Assembly (NCBI GenBank): GCA_028869395.1
Contig: JAGWSE010000093.1
Coordinates: 1-5,477, forward strand
Origin: Alphaproteobacteria bacterium
GTDB lineage: Bacteria > Pseudomonadota > Alphaproteobacteria > Caulobacterales > Caulobacteraceae
Direction of reading: 5' to 3'
Length of the DNA: 5,477 nucleotides
In this document: positions 4,821 through 5,477 of the stretch, piece after piece
How positions within the stretch are numbered: position 1 is the stretch's first letter
How the letters are laid out: the number at the start of each line of letters is the position of its first letter
Program-made: the position numbers and the translations under genes
Notes under the pieces: generated by a model
Databases searched by the model: none
Told to the model about the DNA's origin: nothing
The model's input: only the letters and a program-made list of their open reading frames with translations

Positions 4821-5477
4821 TCAGCGCTCGGCGAAGTCGCGGATGTAGGCCTTGACCGCCGAGGCCTCGGCGGGAAGCCGGTCGTAGCGCTCCGGGCGGC
4901 TGGCGAGGTCCTGCGCCCAGCGCGGCAGGGCCGGCGCGAGGCCCGCGGCGGCCTCCACGTCCTGCGGGAATTTCGCGGGATGCGCCGTCGAGAGCACCAC
5001 GGCCGGCGCCGCCACCGCCTGGGCCTTGCGCAGCGCCGCCACGCCCACGGCGGTGTGGGGATCGATCAGCTCGCCGCTGGCCTGGAGCGTGGCGCGGAGC
5101 GTGGCGCGGATCTCGTCCTCGCCGATCGCCACGCCGCGGAAAAGCTCCCGCAGGGTGGACAGCGCCTGGGGCGGGACCTCGATCGCGCCGGCCTGGGCGA
5201 AATGCTGGAAGGCGCGGGCGGTCTCGACCGGATCGCGGCGGACGGCCTCGAAATAGAGCCGCTCGAAGTTGGAAGCGGACTGGATGTCCATGGCGGGCGC
5301 GATGGTCGCCGCCACCTCCCCGCGCGCGTAGCGGCCGGTCTCGAAGGCCCGGGCCAGGATGTCGTTGGCGTTGGTGGCCGCCACGATCCGCCGGATCGGC
5401 AGCCCCATGCGGCAGGCCACGTAGCCGGCGAAGGCGTCGCCGAAGTTGCCCGAGGGGACCACATAGGAGACCGCCCG
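4821..5477 (-). CDS. thrC: Threonine synthase, C-terminal part (cut by window edge)
   Basis: A PLP enzyme converting O-phospho-L-homoserine to L-threonine and phosphate, the last step of threonine synthesis in the cytosol. Only 218 residues are in the window; the reading frame stays open to the right edge, where the first full codons read RAVSYV. The family is about 465 residues, so roughly the first 250, including the Schiff-base lysine, lie outside. Visible motifs (numbered from the edge) are the PLP-phosphate loop SGNFGD (9-14), ATNANDILARAFETG (34-48), MDIQSASNFERL (63-74), DPHTAVG (139-145) and LSTAHPAKFP (162-171). The GTG at 5462 is an internal valine codon, not a start. A tandem 12-base repeat lies inside. 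It is the most upstream gene visible in the minus-strand row and ends one base before the M16 peptidase ATG. Confidence 0.97.
   Translation of the reverse strand, partial: RAVSYVVPSGNFGDAFAGYVACRMGLPIRRIVAATNANDILARAFETGRYARGEVAATIAPAMDIQSASNFERLYFEAVRRDPVETARAFQHFAQAGAIEVPPQALSTLRELFRGVAIGEDEIRATLRATLQASGELIDPHTAVGVAALRKAQAVAAPAVVLSTAHPAKFPQDVEAAAGLAPALPRWAQDLASRPERYDRLPAEASAVKAYIRDFAER
5084..5107 (-). repeat. In-frame tandem 12-base duplication inside thrC
   Basis: Two identical adjacent 12-base units (5084-5095 and 5096-5107) encode the repeated residues Arg-Ala-Thr-Leu, Arg-Ala-Thr-Leu on the minus strand. The unit length keeps the frame. It falls in a helical stretch before the DPHTAVG motif, and looks like a small slippage duplication. 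Confidence 0.8.

Noticed and set aside
5462..5477. Treating the GTG at 5462 as the start of a short gene
   Set aside because: The frame is open beyond it to the window edge, and it sits directly before the conserved PSGNFGD loop, which lies mid-protein in threonine synthase.

Overview
The window reads as a core chromosomal segment of a high-GC alphaproteobacterium. The closest match is the Caulobacterales (Caulobacter, Phenylobacterium or Brevundimonas type). The reasons are the GC-rich third codon positions throughout, a gene with the architecture of the Caulobacter c-di-GMP phosphodiesterase PdeA, and a single-domain M16 peptidase placed directly behind threonine synthase. This assignment comes from recognising protein motifs by eye; no database search was run. 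No mobile element, CRISPR array, tRNA, rRNA, phage gene or compositional island is visible.

There are two blocks. The left block (positions 39-1199) is a divergent pair: a Prx5-type peroxiredoxin on the minus strand and a YqgE/AlgH-family protein on the plus strand. They share a 114-base intergenic region that must hold the starts of both transcripts. The right block (1196-5477) is a tightly packed minus-strand gene row, read right to left: the C-terminal half of threonine synthase (thrC, entering from the right edge), an M16B zinc peptidase one base behind it, a RimJ-family N-acetyltransferase 44 bases further on, and a PAS-GGDEF-EAL protein (probable pdeA) after another 34 bases. No gap in this row exceeds 44 bases, so one operon is likely. 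The last gene converges on yqgE, and their stop codons overlap within four bases (1196-1199).

The functions are mostly housekeeping: threonine synthesis, proteolysis, protein N-terminal acetylation, peroxide reduction and a conserved protein of unknown role. The notable gene is the c-di-GMP phosphodiesterase. It has a degenerate GEDEF cyclase motif, no I-site, a complete set of EAL catalytic residues and a C-terminal Arg-Gly. This matches Caulobacter PdeA (CC3396), whose GGDEF domain senses GTP and whose level is set by CpdR-dependent ClpXP proteolysis. I found no convincing undescribed system. The remaining observations are small: a tandem repeat in the divergent promoter region, overlapping convergent stops, an in-frame 12-base duplication in thrC, a peroxiredoxin without the usual resolving cysteine, and an altered acetyl-CoA loop in the acetyltransferase.
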